From positions 1 through 64,000 of the forward strand of contig JBJOKE010000092.1 of the NCBI GenBank assembly GCA_046046245.1: DNA of 64,000 bases, read 5' to 3'. A model generated the notes under the pieces. The model did not search any database and was not told the DNA's origin. It was given only the letters and a program-made list of their open reading frames with translations. Every line of letters begins with the position of its first letter. Within the stretch, counting starts at the first letter, position 1. The position numbers and the translations under genes were made by a program. Origin of the DNA: UBA4615 sp046046245. Its GTDB lineage: Bacteria; Pseudomonadota; Gammaproteobacteria; Burkholderiales; Burkholderiaceae_E. Below are positions 34,501 to 43,207 of the stretch, one piece after another.

Positions 34501-34850
34501 GCGAGGAGCCTTGTCGTCGTTCGGTGAGCGGACGCGATTATCGCTCGGACGGCGCCGGACACCGACCGGCACCGTCCGGAGGGCCGCGGGGCGGCGCCGT
34601 GAACACCCCCGAAGGGCGTCGGGTCTCACGGCCCGCAGGACCGTGCCGGCCGTGGCGCGGACGCCGCGCGACGCAGCGCTTCCGGCGCCGTCCATCGGCC
34701 GCCACGGTGCGGCCGACGGCCTGCCGCCCGCCGCGCCGACGGACGGATCGCGCGACGCCGTCGCGCCGCGACCGGCCGGCTAAGCTCTCCCGGCGCCGGG
34801 GCTGCGGGCGCCGCGCGGGCGGTGTCGGCCCGCGGCACGCGAGGGGCCGG
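34501..34850. other. 350-bp gap between divergent maeB and the receiver-protein gene
   Basis: I see no convincing gene. The plus-strand frame of the next gene stays open through this region, but the translation is Arg/Pro/Gly-rich and unlike any domain. A possible maeB -10 is at 34537-34542 on the minus strand. The gap must hold the promoters of both flanking genes. Confidence 0.5.
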
Positions 34851-36035
34851 ATGAGCTCGACGGACGGAAAACGGGACGATGCGACGACGACGGGCGACGC
34901 CATGCCCCGGTCGCGCACGCCCGTCGATCCGCTGCTCGCCCCCCTCGGACAGGACCTGCGCTCGCCGCTGACCGGCGTGATCGGCATGGCCGAGCTGCTG
35001 CGCTCGACGAGGCTGGACGGGGAGCAGCTCGGCTACCTCGACGCGCTCCGGCACTCGGCCGACTCGCTGCTCGCGACGGTCGACGCGCTGGTCGACCTGT
35101 GGAGCCTGGACGGCGACGGCTCGACCCCGGCCCGGACCGTGTTCTCCCCGGCGCAGGTCGCCCGCGAGGTGGTCGAGCGGCTGCGACCGCGGGCCGAAGG
35201 CAAGGGGCTGGCCCTGCTGCTGTGGCTGAACGCACTGCCCGAACGGGCCGTGGGCGATCCGCCGCGGCTGCGGCAGGCGCTGCTCCGGCTGCTGTCGGCC
35301 GCGATCGACACGGCGCCGCGAGGCGAGGTCCGGCTGGAGCTGTCGACCCGACCCGACGCCGACGGCGGCTGGCGGCTGTTCGGCCGCCTCGACGGCGCCG
35401 GCGATCCGACCGACGACGGACAGCACGGGCGGATCGCGGCGAACGCCGACGACCTCGCCCTCGACCCGTCGTTGCGCGACGGCCGCTCCGGTTTCGCGGT
35501 CGCCGTGTGCGCGCGGCTGCTCGAACGCATCGGCGGTCGGCTGGAGATCGACGCTCGGGCCGACGGGTCGCAGCGGTTCCGCTTCGACGCGCGGTTCGAG
35601 CGCGAGGCGCCCGCGCCGGCGCCCGCAGGTCAGCCCGCATCGCTGGACGCGCTGCGCGTGCTGGTGGTCGACGACGACGTGGTCTCGCGGACGCTCGCGC
35701 TCGCGGTGCTCGGTCGGCACGGCATCACGGCCCGGGTCGCGCACGACGGCCGCGAGGCGCTGGTCGAGGTGATGTCGCGCCCCTTCGACGTGGTGATCAT
35801 GGACGTGCGGATGCCCGGCCTGGACGGCCTGGCCGCGACGCGGGCGATCCGCGCGCTGCCGGCCGGCGGCCACGCGCCGTGGATCGTCGCGGTCACCTCG
35901 GAGCTGCACCCGGACGACCGGCGGCGCTGCAGCGACGCGGGCATGGACGACTTCATCGCCAAGCCCTTCCTGGCCGACACGTTGCGAGCGGCGCTGCAGC
36001 GCGGCCTCGATCACGCGCTGCGCGGCGCCCGCTGA
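34851..36035 (+). CDS. Hybrid histidine-kinase-like protein with degenerate kinase half and intact receiver
   Basis: A 394-residue protein. Residues 28-60 align with the HisKA dimerisation helix, but the phosphoacceptor position of the usual SHExRTPL motif is Gln34 (GQDLRSPLTGVIGM). The ATPase domain is also eroded: the N-box reads LLRLLSAAID, without its asparagines, and the glycine loop reads RSGFAVAVCARLLERIGG. The C-terminal receiver is complete: DDD274-276, phosphoacceptor Asp318 in VIMDVRMPG, the Thr/Ser switch in AVTSE, and Lys of AKPF. It cannot be an ordinary kinase and probably works as a phosphoacceptor or scaffold. The start has GAGGGG upstream. Confidence 0.82.
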   Translation: MSSTDGKRDDATTTGDAMPRSRTPVDPLLAPLGQDLRSPLTGVIGMAELLRSTRLDGEQLGYLDALRHSADSLLATVDALVDLWSLDGDGSTPARTVFSPAQVAREVVERLRPRAEGKGLALLLWLNALPERAVGDPPRLRQALLRLLSAAIDTAPRGEVRLELSTRPDADGGWRLFGRLDGAGDPTDDGQHGRIAANADDLALDPSLRDGRSGFAVAVCARLLERIGGRLEIDARADGSQRFRFDARFEREAPAPAPAGQPASLDALRVLVVDDDVVSRTLALAVLGRHGITARVAHDGREALVEVMSRPFDVVIMDVRMPGLDGLAATRAIRALPAGGHAPWIVAVTSELHPDDRRRCSDAGMDDFIAKPFLADTLRAALQRGLDHALRGAR

Positions 36036-36083
36036 TCGGGCCGTGCGGGGCCGCGCGGCCGGCACCGCGCAGCCGCGTCCGGA

Positions 36084-39000
36084 TCAGGCGAGCGCGCGCT
36101 CCAGGACCCGGGCCACGTGCAGCGCCTCGCGTTGCGCGCCATCGGCGATCTGGTGCCGGCAGCTGGTGCCGTCGGCGACGATCAGCGTGTCGGCGTCGGC
36201 CGCGCGCACCGCCGGCAGCAGCGCGGCCTCGGCCATCCGCATCGACACCTCGAGGTGCGCGGCCTCGTAGCCGAAGCTGCCAGCCATCCCGCAGCAGCCC
36301 GACTCGATCGCCTCGACCTGCAGCCCGGGGATGAGCTTCAGCACCGCGAGCGTCGGCGCGAACGCGTCGAAGGCCTTCTGGTGGCAGTGGCCGTGGACTT
36401 TCGCGCGTGACTGGGGCAGCGGCTTGAGCGGCAGCGTCAGCCGGCCGGCCTTCGACTCGGCGGCGAGGAACTCGTCGAACAGCACCGCCTTCGATGCCAG
36501 CAGCCGTGCCGCACCCGGCCGGCCCACCGCATCGTCGAGCCGCAGCGCGAGGAACTCGTCACGCAGCGACAGCAGGCAGGAGGGCTCGAGCCCGACGATC
36601 GGCACACCGCGCTCGGCGAAGGGCAGCAGCGCGCGAAGCGTGCGCGTCGCTTCGGCGCGGGCCTCGTCGACGAGGCCGGCCGACAGGAAGGTCCGCCCGC
36701 AGCACAGCGGTCGCTCGCCTTCGGCGATGCCCGAGCCCTTCGCTCCCGCGACATGCACCTGCAGACCGGCCGCGCGCAGCACGCGCAGCGCGGCGCGCGC
36801 GTTGTCGGGCTCGAAGTGCTCGTCGAAGGTGTCGACCCAGAGCACGACCTCGCGGATGGCGCCCGCATCGGCGGCCGGCGCGCGCGTCGTGTCCACCGGG
36901 CCGCCCTGCCCCGCGGGCGAGCCGCCTGCCCGGTCCAGCGTCCGCAGGAAGCCGTCGCGCCGGAACCGAGGCAGCGTCCGCTTCGCGCTGAGTCCCAGCC
37001 AGCGCTCGGTGAGCGCGGCCAGCCCCGGCACCGCGTCGCGCAGGTTGGCGAGGGGCGCGACGCGCGCGGCCGCGGGCGCCCAGCGCGGCAGCGTCGCGAT
37101 CAGGCGCGCCTTCGCCGACAGCCCGTGCGCCTTCTGCCAATGGTGCAGGAACTCGGTCTTCATCCGCGCCATGTCGACGCCGGTCGGGCACTCGCGGCGG
37201 CAGCCCTTGCACTGCACGCACAGGTCCATCGCGTCGCGGACCTCGGGCGACGCGAGCCCCTCGGGCCCGAGCTGGCCGGTGACCGCGAGCCGCAGCGTGT
37301 TCGCGCGGCCGCGCGTCACGTGCTGCTCGTCGCGGGTCGCGCGGTACGACGGGCACATCGTTCCGGCGTCGAACTTGCGGCAGTGCCCGTTGTTGTTGCA
37401 CATCTCGACGGCCTTGCCGAAGCCGCCGGCCGGATCGCCGCCGGCGCCCGCGGGCGAGACCGCGACACCGTTGCCCTCGCGGACCCAGCCTTCGCGCGCC
37501 GCGCCGTCAGCCGACGGATCGTTGTGGCGGTTCCAGTCGGACCAGTCGAGCGCGGTCTCGAGCGGCTGCACCGCGTAGCCCGGCGCGAAACGGAAGAGGC
37601 TCGCATCGTCCATCCTCGTGGGCCTGACGATCTTGCCAGGGTTGAGCCGGTTCTCCGGGTCGAACAGGCCCTTGACCTCCTCGAACGCGCGCACGATCCG
37701 CGGACCGAACTGCCAGGCCACCCACTCGCTGCGCACCAGGCCGTCGCCGTGCTCGCCCGAGAACGCGCCCTTGTACTCGCGGACCATCGCCGCGGCTTCC
37801 TCGGCGATCGCGCGCATCTTCGCGGCGCCGCCGCCGTGCTCGCGCAGGTCGAGGATCGGCCGCACGTGCAGCGTGCCCACCGACGCATGCGCGTACCAGG
37901 TGCCCTGCGTGCCGTGCCGCTCGAAGACCTCGGTGAGCCGCGAGGTGTAGTCGGCGAGGTGCTCGAGCGGCACCGCGCAGTCCTCGATGAAGGACACGGG
38001 CTTGCCGTCGCCCTTCATCGACATCATGATGTTCAGGCCCGCCTTGCGGACGTCCCACAGCGCCTTCTGCCGCGCGTCGTCGGCGAGGTCGACGACGCTG
38101 CCCGGCAGCCCGAGATCGGCCATCAGCTCGTGCAGCCGCGCGAGCCTGGCGAGCTGCGCGTCGCGGGTCTCGCCCGCGAACTCCACCAGCAGCACCGCCT
38201 GCGGCTCGCCGACCAGCGCCGAGTCGATCGTCGGCCGGAAGGCCGGGTTGAGCCGCGACAGCTCGATCATCGTCCGGTCGACCAGCTCGACCGCGACCGG
38301 GCCGAGCGTCACGATGTGGCGGGCAGCCTCCATCGATGCGCGGAAGGTGGGGAAGGAGACCACGCCCAGCACCTTCGCGCCGGGCAGCGGCGAGAGCCTG
38401 AGCGTGATCCGCTTCGTCCAGGCGAGCGTGCCCTCCGAGCCCACCAGCAGGTGCGCGAGGTTCAGGCCGCCGTCGGCGGTGTAGGGCCGCTCGGAGCGCG
38501 GCTCGAAGACGTCGAGGTTGTAGCCGCCCACGCGCCGCATCACCGTCGGCCACACACGGCGGATCTCGTCGCGCTCGCGGTCGGCGATCGCGTGCAGGCC
38601 GCTGACGATCTCGCGGATCCGCTGGTTCGACAGGCTCATGTCGCCGGCCGAGCCGTCGCCGCGGGTGAAGGTACCCCACCAGCCCTCGGTGCCGTCGTCG
38701 TGGATCGCGTCGATGCCGGCGACGTTGTGGACCATGTTGCCGTAGGCGATCGAGCGCGAGCCGCAGGAGTTGTTGCCCGCCATGCCGCCGATCGTCGCCT
38801 GCGCCGAGGTCGAGACGTCGACCGGGAACCACAGGCCGTGCGGCTTCAGGAACGCGTTCAGCGCATCGAGCACGATGCCGGGCTGGACGGTGACGGTGGC
38901 GTTCGCCGGATCGCGCCGGGCGGCCTGCGCATCGAAGGCCACGACCTGGTTCAGCCATTTCGAGTGGTCGATCACCAGCGCCGGGCCGATCGTCTGGCCG

Positions 39001-39278
39001 CACTGCGAGGTGCCGCCGCCGCGCGCGAGCACCGGAGCCTTCAGGTCGCGCGCGACGTCGAGCGCGATCGCGAGGTCGGCCTCGGAGCGGGGCACCGCGA
39101 CACCGACCGGCTCGACCTGGTAGACCGACGCGTCGGTCGAATAGCGGCCGCGCGACGCCGCGTCGAACAGCACGTCGCCCTGCATCTCGCGGCGCAGCCG
39201 CGTGGCGAGGTCGCTGCGGGCGAGCCGCGGGGACAGGAAGACGCGGCGGCCGCCGTCGATCCGTTCGGGAGCGTTCAT
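36084..39278 (-). CDS. Fused FAD-linked 2-hydroxyacid dehydrogenase and Fe-S oxidoreductase (YdiJ/GlcD-GlpC type)
   Basis: A 1064-residue fusion. The N-terminal half is a PCMH/VAO flavoprotein (PVLARGGGTSQCGQTIG, then GGMAGNNSCGSRSIAYGN) with the FAD-oxidase C domain. Next come CNNNGHCRKFD and a ferredoxin-type motif CVQCKGCRRECPTGVD for [4Fe-4S] clusters, and finally two CCG domains (LCCGRTFLSAG and SGCCGMAGSFGYE). Relatives oxidise D-lactate, D-2-hydroxyglutarate or glycolate and feed electrons to quinone. The exact substrate is not shown. The GntR regulator upstream overlaps its start by 4 bp. Confidence 0.9.
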   Translation of the reverse strand: MNAPERIDGGRRVFLSPRLARSDLATRLRREMQGDVLFDAASRGRYSTDASVYQVEPVGVAVPRSEADLAIALDVARDLKAPVLARGGGTSQCGQTIGPALVIDHSKWLNQVVAFDAQAARRDPANATVTVQPGIVLDALNAFLKPHGLWFPVDVSTSAQATIGGMAGNNSCGSRSIAYGNMVHNVAGIDAIHDDGTEGWWGTFTRGDGSAGDMSLSNQRIREIVSGLHAIADRERDEIRRVWPTVMRRVGGYNLDVFEPRSERPYTADGGLNLAHLLVGSEGTLAWTKRITLRLSPLPGAKVLGVVSFPTFRASMEAARHIVTLGPVAVELVDRTMIELSRLNPAFRPTIDSALVGEPQAVLLVEFAGETRDAQLARLARLHELMADLGLPGSVVDLADDARQKALWDVRKAGLNIMMSMKGDGKPVSFIEDCAVPLEHLADYTSRLTEVFERHGTQGTWYAHASVGTLHVRPILDLREHGGGAAKMRAIAEEAAAMVREYKGAFSGEHGDGLVRSEWVAWQFGPRIVRAFEEVKGLFDPENRLNPGKIVRPTRMDDASLFRFAPGYAVQPLETALDWSDWNRHNDPSADGAAREGWVREGNGVAVSPAGAGGDPAGGFGKAVEMCNNNGHCRKFDAGTMCPSYRATRDEQHVTRGRANTLRLAVTGQLGPEGLASPEVRDAMDLCVQCKGCRRECPTGVDMARMKTEFLHHWQKAHGLSAKARLIATLPRWAPAAARVAPLANLRDAVPGLAALTERWLGLSAKRTLPRFRRDGFLRTLDRAGGSPAGQGGPVDTTRAPAADAGAIREVVLWVDTFDEHFEPDNARAALRVLRAAGLQVHVAGAKGSGIAEGERPLCCGRTFLSAGLVDEARAEATRTLRALLPFAERGVPIVGLEPSCLLSLRDEFLALRLDDAVGRPGAARLLASKAVLFDEFLAAESKAGRLTLPLKPLPQSRAKVHGHCHQKAFDAFAPTLAVLKLIPGLQVEAIESGCCGMAGSFGYEAAHLEVSMRMAEAALLPAVRAADADTLIVADGTSCRHQIADGAQREALHVARVLERALA

Positions 39279-40003
39279 CGGGAGGACTCCTCGCGCGCGG
39301 GCGCGTCGCCGGCAGCGTCGAGCTGCGCGAGCACGGTCGCGCGCTTGTGGTCGAGGTGCTCGCGCAGGAGCGCGGAGAGCCGGACGCCGTCGCCGGCGTC
39401 GAGCGCGTCGATCATCGCGGCATGCTCGGCGACGGCGGCGTCCCACTTCTCCCGGTTGAGGTTCGAGCGGAAGCGCAGGGCCTGGAGCCGGGCGTTCAGC
39501 CGCGCATAGGTCTCGGCGAGCACCGGATTGCGCGTGCAGTCCACCAGCCGGCGGTGGATCGCGCTGTTGAGCCGGTAGTAGGCGGGCAGGTCGCGGCGCG
39601 CGTGCGCGGCGAGCATCTCGAAGTGCAGCGCGCGCAGCTCGTCGCGCTCGGCGGGCGTGGCGCGCGCGGCCGCGAGCTCGCCGGCCAGCGCCTCGAGCGC
39701 CGACATCAGCTCGAACGCGTGCTCGACGTCCTCGCGCGTCAGCGCGGCCACCACCGCGCCGCGGTTGGGCTGCACCTCGACGATCCCCTCGCCCGCGAGC
39801 GTGCGGAAGGCCTCGCGCAGCGGCGTGCGCGAGACCGCGAGCCGCTCGCAGAGCACGCGCTCGTTCAGGTGGGCGCCAGGCGCGAGCGCCCCTTCGACGA
39901 TCAGCGCGCGCAGCCTCTCGGCCACCGCCTCGTGCAGCATCCGGCGATCGAGCGCGGCGAGCCCGGGCGGCAGATCGGTGGAGGCGGCGGCGTCGAGTTG
40001 CAT
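39275..40003 (-). CDS. GntR-family regulator (FCD/FadR subfamily)
   Basis: A 242-residue regulator. The winged helix-turn-helix at residues 20-85 has LNERVLCERLAVSRTPLREAFRTLAGEGIVEVQPNRGAVV, and the FCD ligand domain follows with metal-type histidines (AIHRRLVDCTRNPVL and AEHAAMIDALDAGD). FCD regulators usually bind carboxylic acids. It is cotranscribed with the dehydrogenase (ATGA overlap) and divergent from the sgaA operon, so it probably controls both through the palindromes in the 110-bp gap. Confidence 0.92.
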   Translation of the reverse strand: MQLDAAASTDLPPGLAALDRRMLHEAVAERLRALIVEGALAPGAHLNERVLCERLAVSRTPLREAFRTLAGEGIVEVQPNRGAVVAALTREDVEHAFELMSALEALAGELAAARATPAERDELRALHFEMLAAHARRDLPAYYRLNSAIHRRLVDCTRNPVLAETYARLNARLQALRFRSNLNREKWDAAVAEHAAMIDALDAGDGVRLSALLREHLDHKRATVLAQLDAAGDAPAREESSR

Positions 40004-40043
40004 ACGATTCCGGGGGAAAGCGTGACGGCCTGACGGCCGGAAA

Positions 40044-40055
40044 ATCAGGCCTGAT
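40044..40055. promoter_or_regulatory. 12-bp perfect palindrome in the gntR-sgaA gap
   Basis: ATCAGGCCTGAT is a perfect 12-bp inverted repeat midway between the divergent start codons. It is a possible operator, but nothing else in the window repeats it. Confidence 0.35.
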
Positions 40056-40065
40056 CGTCTTCACG

Positions 40066-40098
40066 TTGCACGACCCCGCCAATTCGCATATTGTATGC
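40066..40098 (+). promoter_or_regulatory. Candidate sgaA promoter with GntR-type operator over the -10
   Basis: TTGCAC (40066-40071) and TATTGT (40089-40094), spaced by 17 bp, are a plausible promoter for sgaA. The inverted repeat GCATA-TTG-TATGC (40086-40098) covers the -10. It contains TTGTATGCA, whose reverse complement TGCATACAA also occurs upstream of the BMP transporter genes at 54111-54119. The form suits an FCD-type GntR protein acting as a repressor. Confidence 0.55.
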
Positions 40099-40112
40099 AA
40101 AACGGAGGCGAG

Positions 40113-41345
40113 ATGCTCGAGCTCAATTCACACCCGTCGGGGCGGCACTTCCTGCAGATCCCCGGGCCCACCAACGTGCCCGACGACGTGCTCCGCGCGA
40201 TCGACCACCCCACCATCGATCACCGCGGCCCCGAGTTCCAGAAGCTCGGGCTGAAGGTGCTGAAGGACATCCGTCCGGTGTTCGGCACGGCCGGCCCGGT
40301 GGTGATCTATCCCGCGTCGGGCACCGGCGCGTGGGAGGCCGCGCTGGTCAACACGCTGTCGCCCGGCGACGCGGTGCTCATGGTGGAGACCGGTCACTTC
40401 GCGTCGCTGTGGAAGAAGCTCGCCGAGCGGCTGGGCCTGCAGCCCGAGTTCATCGCCGGCGACTGGCGCAGCGGCGTCGACGCGGCGCGCGTGCACGAGC
40501 GGCTGGCCGCCGATCCGCAGCACCGGATCCGGGCGGTCTGCGTGGTCCACAACGAGACCTCGACCGGCGTGACCTCCGACATCGCCGCGGTGCGGCGCGC
40601 GATCGACGCGGCGAAGCACCCGGCGCTGCTGATGGTCGACACCATCTCGTCGCTCGGTTCCGTCGACTTCCGGCACGACGAGTGGGGCGTGGACGTGACC
40701 GTGGCCGGCTCGCAGAAGGGGCTGATGCTGCCGCCCGGGCTGTCGTTCAACGCGGTCTCGGCGAAGGCGATCGACGCGCAGAAGACCGCGCGGCTGCCGC
40801 GCGCCTACTGGGCCTGGGACGAGATCCTGGTCGCCAACGAGAAGGGCTTCTGGCCGACCACGCCGTCGACCAACCTGCTCTACGGCCTGGCCGTCGCGCT
40901 CGACCGGCTGCACGCCGAGGGCCTGCCGAACGTGTTCGCGCGCCACCAGCGGCACGCCGAGGCCACGCGCCGCGCGGTCCGCGGCTGGGGACTGGAGATC
41001 CTGTGCCGCAACCCGGCCGAGTACAGTCCTGCGCTCACCGCGGTGCTGATGCCGACCGACCCGGCGACCGGCACGACCCACGACGCCGACGCGTTCCGCC
41101 GCGTGGTGCTCGAGCGCTTCAACATGTCGCTGGGCACCGGGCTGTCGAAGCTCGCCGGCCGCGTGTTCCGCATCGGCCACCTCGGCGACTTCAACGACCT
41201 GACGCTGCTGGGCACGCTCGGCGGCGTCGAGATGGGCCTGGCGGCCGCCGGCGTGCCGCACCGCAAGGGCGGCGTCCAGGCGGCGATCGACTTCCTCGCC
41301 GAGCCCGCCGCCGCACCCCGTGCCGCCGACCTGAAGGCGGCCTGA
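40113..41345 (+). CDS. sgaA: Serine-glyoxylate aminotransferase (class V)
   Basis: A 410-residue PLP enzyme with HFLQIPGPTNVPDDVLRAIDHPTIDHRGPEF at the N-terminus, NETSTGV and VDTISSLGSVDF (Asp bonding the cofactor), and the Schiff-base lysine in GSQKGLMLPPG. It converts serine and glyoxylate to hydroxypyruvate and glycine, or transfers from alanine or asparagine. The start is ATG 40113, nine bases after the GGAGG box; an upstream in-frame ATG at 40095 lies in the operator. Hydroxypyruvate isomerase, encoded at about 3.5 kb, could use its product. Confidence 0.93.
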   Translation: MLELNSHPSGRHFLQIPGPTNVPDDVLRAIDHPTIDHRGPEFQKLGLKVLKDIRPVFGTAGPVVIYPASGTGAWEAALVNTLSPGDAVLMVETGHFASLWKKLAERLGLQPEFIAGDWRSGVDAARVHERLAADPQHRIRAVCVVHNETSTGVTSDIAAVRRAIDAAKHPALLMVDTISSLGSVDFRHDEWGVDVTVAGSQKGLMLPPGLSFNAVSAKAIDAQKTARLPRAYWAWDEILVANEKGFWPTTPSTNLLYGLAVALDRLHAEGLPNVFARHQRHAEATRRAVRGWGLEILCRNPAEYSPALTAVLMPTDPATGTTHDADAFRRVVLERFNMSLGTGLSKLAGRVFRIGHLGDFNDLTLLGTLGGVEMGLAAAGVPHRKGGVQAAIDFLAEPAAAPRAADLKAA

Positions 41346-41352
41346 CCCCGAC

Positions 41353-41388
41353 CCGCGGCGCGCCGGGTCCCAGCCCGGCGCGCCGCGG
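41353..41388 (+). terminator. Perfect 15-bp hairpin between sgaA and the TctC gene
   Basis: Arms CCGCGGCGCGCCGGG (41353-41367) and CCCGGCGCGCCGCGG (41374-41388) pair perfectly around a 6-base loop (TCCCAG). It starts about 10 bp after the sgaA stop. No T-run follows. A stem this GC-rich may terminate part of the transcription or protect the sgaA message from 3' decay. Confidence 0.65.
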
Positions 41389-41443
41389 TCCACCCCGACG
41401 ACCGCGGCCGACGAGCCGCGTCGCGCCTCCCGGAGACGACCCG

Positions 41444-42430
41444 ATGACGATGCCCCGACGTTCGCTGCTCGCCGCGGCCCTCGCCGCGTCTGCGCTCGCC
41501 CTGCCCGCCAGCGCGTTCGCGCAGCAGGCCTGGCCCGCCAAGCCCATCCGCCTGCTCGTGGGCTTCGCGCCAGGCGGCGGCACCGACATCGTCGCCCGCA
41601 CGCTGGCGCCGAAGCTCGCCGAGCTGCTCGGCCAGCAGGTGATCGTCGAGAACCGCGCCGGCGCCGCCGGCGTGATCGCGGCCGACGCGGTGGCCAAGGC
41701 CGCGCCCGACGTCTACACGCTGCTCGCCGGCCATGCGAACAGCAACGCGATCGCGCCCCACGTCCAGCCGAAGATCCCGTTCGACCCGATCGCCGACTTC
41801 ACCCCGATCACCTACATCGGCTACGTGCCCAACGTGCTCGTGGTCCACCCGAACGTGCAGGCCAGGTCGGTCGAGGAGCTGGTGGCGCTCGCGAAGTCGA
41901 AGCCCGGCGCCCTCACCTATGCGTCCTCGGGCGTGGGCAGCACCCAGCACCTCGCCGGGGCCCTCTTCAACCGGATCAGCGGCACGTCGATGAACCACGT
42001 GCCGTACAAGGGCAGCGGTGCGGCGATCGTCGACCTCGTCGCGGGCCAGGTCGACACCAATTTCGACACGATGCCGCCGGTGCTCGAGCACATCCGGGCC
42101 GGCAAGCTGCGCGCGCTCGCGATCTCCACGCCGAGGCGCCTGCCCCAGCTCGCCGATGTGCCCACCTTCGAAGAGAAGGGCATCAGGGGCTTCGACGTGA
42201 CCAACTGGTACTCGGTGATGGGGCCGAAGAACCTGCCCGCCGACATCGTCGCGAAGCTCGACGACGCGCTGAAGAAGGCCATCGCCGACCCCGAGATCCG
42301 CGCCAAGCTCGACCCGCAGGGCGTGCAGTTCGGCGGCCCGGCGACGCCCGCCGCGTTCGGCGAGTTCATCCGCGCCGAGAACGCGAAGTACTCGAAGCTG
42401 GTCAGGGACCTGAACGTCAAGGCCGACTGA
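41444..42430 (+). CDS. Tripartite tricarboxylate transporter receptor (Bug/TctC family)
   Basis: A 328-residue periplasmic binding protein. The signal peptide is clear (RRSLLAAALAASALALPASAFA, cleavage after about residue 26). The family pattern follows: WPAKPIRLLVGFAPGGGTDIVAR, VENRAGAAGVIAAD, the NHVPYKGSGAAIVDLVAGQVD segment and DVPTFEEKG. Bug proteins bind carboxylates, amino acids or aromatic acids. No TctA/TctB membrane partners are adjacent, which is usual for Bug genes in Burkholderiales. Its stop overlaps the next ATG by one base. Confidence 0.93.
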   Translation: MTMPRRSLLAAALAASALALPASAFAQQAWPAKPIRLLVGFAPGGGTDIVARTLAPKLAELLGQQVIVENRAGAAGVIAADAVAKAAPDVYTLLAGHANSNAIAPHVQPKIPFDPIADFTPITYIGYVPNVLVVHPNVQARSVEELVALAKSKPGALTYASSGVGSTQHLAGALFNRISGTSMNHVPYKGSGAAIVDLVAGQVDTNFDTMPPVLEHIRAGKLRALAISTPRRLPQLADVPTFEEKGIRGFDVTNWYSVMGPKNLPADIVAKLDDALKKAIADPEIRAKLDPQGVQFGGPATPAAFGEFIRAENAKYSKLVRDLNVKAD

Positions 42431-43206
42431 TGACCGAGATCCTCGTCGAGCGCGACGGGCCCGTCGCGACCGTGGTGCTGAACCGGCCGGAGAAGCTCAA
42501 TGCGCTGACCCGGTCGATGTGGCGCGGGCTCGGCGACGCGTTCGAGGCGCTGTCGGCCGACGACGCGGTCCGCTGCGTGGTCGTCCGCGGCGCCGGCGAA
42601 CGTGCGTTCTCGCCCGGCAACGACATCTCCGAGTTCGCGACCCAGCGGGCGGACAAGGCGCAGGCGATCGACTACGGCCGCGACATGCACCGCACCGCCG
42701 AGGCGATCGCCGCGTGCCGGCATCCGGTGGTCGCGCGCATCCACGGCATCTGCGTGGGCGGCGGGCTCGAGATCGCCGCACTCGCCGACATCCGGATCTG
42801 CGGCGCGTCGAGCCGATTCGGCGCGCCGATCAAGAACCTCGGCCTGGTGATGGCCTACCCCGAGATGGCGCCGCTGGTGAGGCTCGTGGGCGAGTCGGTG
42901 ACGCTCGAGCTGCTGCTCGAGGGGCGGATCCTCGAGGCGGCCGAGGCGAGGGACAAGGGCCTGGTCTCGCGCGTGGTGCCCGACGAGCGCGTGGCCGCCG
43001 AGGTCGACGAGACCGTTGCCCGGATCGCGTCGGGCGCGCCGCTGGTCGCGCGCTGGCACAAGCGGTTCGCGCGGCGGCTCGCCGATCCGCGCCCGCTGAC
43101 CGAGGCCGAGCGCGACGAGTGCTTCGACTGCTTCGACACCGCCGACTTCCGCGAAGGCTACGCGGCCTTCCTCGCGAAGCGGCCACCCCGATTCGAAGGG
43201 GCCTGA
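42430..43206 (+). CDS. Enoyl-CoA hydratase/isomerase family protein
   Basis: A 258-residue crotonase-fold protein. The oxyanion-hole elements are RAFSPGNDISEFA (about residue 58) and HGICVGGGLEIAALADIRICG (about residue 106). The usual first catalytic glutamate position lies near NLGLVMAYPEMAPL and cannot be assigned with certainty. The gene is coupled to the TctC gene (TGATG overlap) and to the CoA-transferase (1-bp gap), so it probably acts on the CoA ester made by that enzyme. The substrate is unknown. Confidence 0.9.
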   Translation: MTEILVERDGPVATVVLNRPEKLNALTRSMWRGLGDAFEALSADDAVRCVVVRGAGERAFSPGNDISEFATQRADKAQAIDYGRDMHRTAEAIAACRHPVVARIHGICVGGGLEIAALADIRICGASSRFGAPIKNLGLVMAYPEMAPLVRLVGESVTLELLLEGRILEAAEARDKGLVSRVVPDERVAAEVDETVARIASGAPLVARWHKRFARRLADPRPLTEAERDECFDCFDTADFREGYAAFLAKRPPRFEGA

Positions 43207-43207
43207 G

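Noticed and set aside
34524..34850. Possible N-terminal extension of the receiver protein
   Set aside because: The translation is Arg/Pro/Gly-rich with no domain, and the GAGGGG box points to the ATG at 34851.
34851..36035. Ordinary hybrid histidine kinase
   Set aside because: The phosphoacceptor histidine and the ATP-binding asparagines are missing.
40091..41443. Long in-frame extension upstream of the Bug receptor
   Set aside because: It is a shifted frame of sgaA; the real start is fixed by the signal peptide and ribosome site at 41444.
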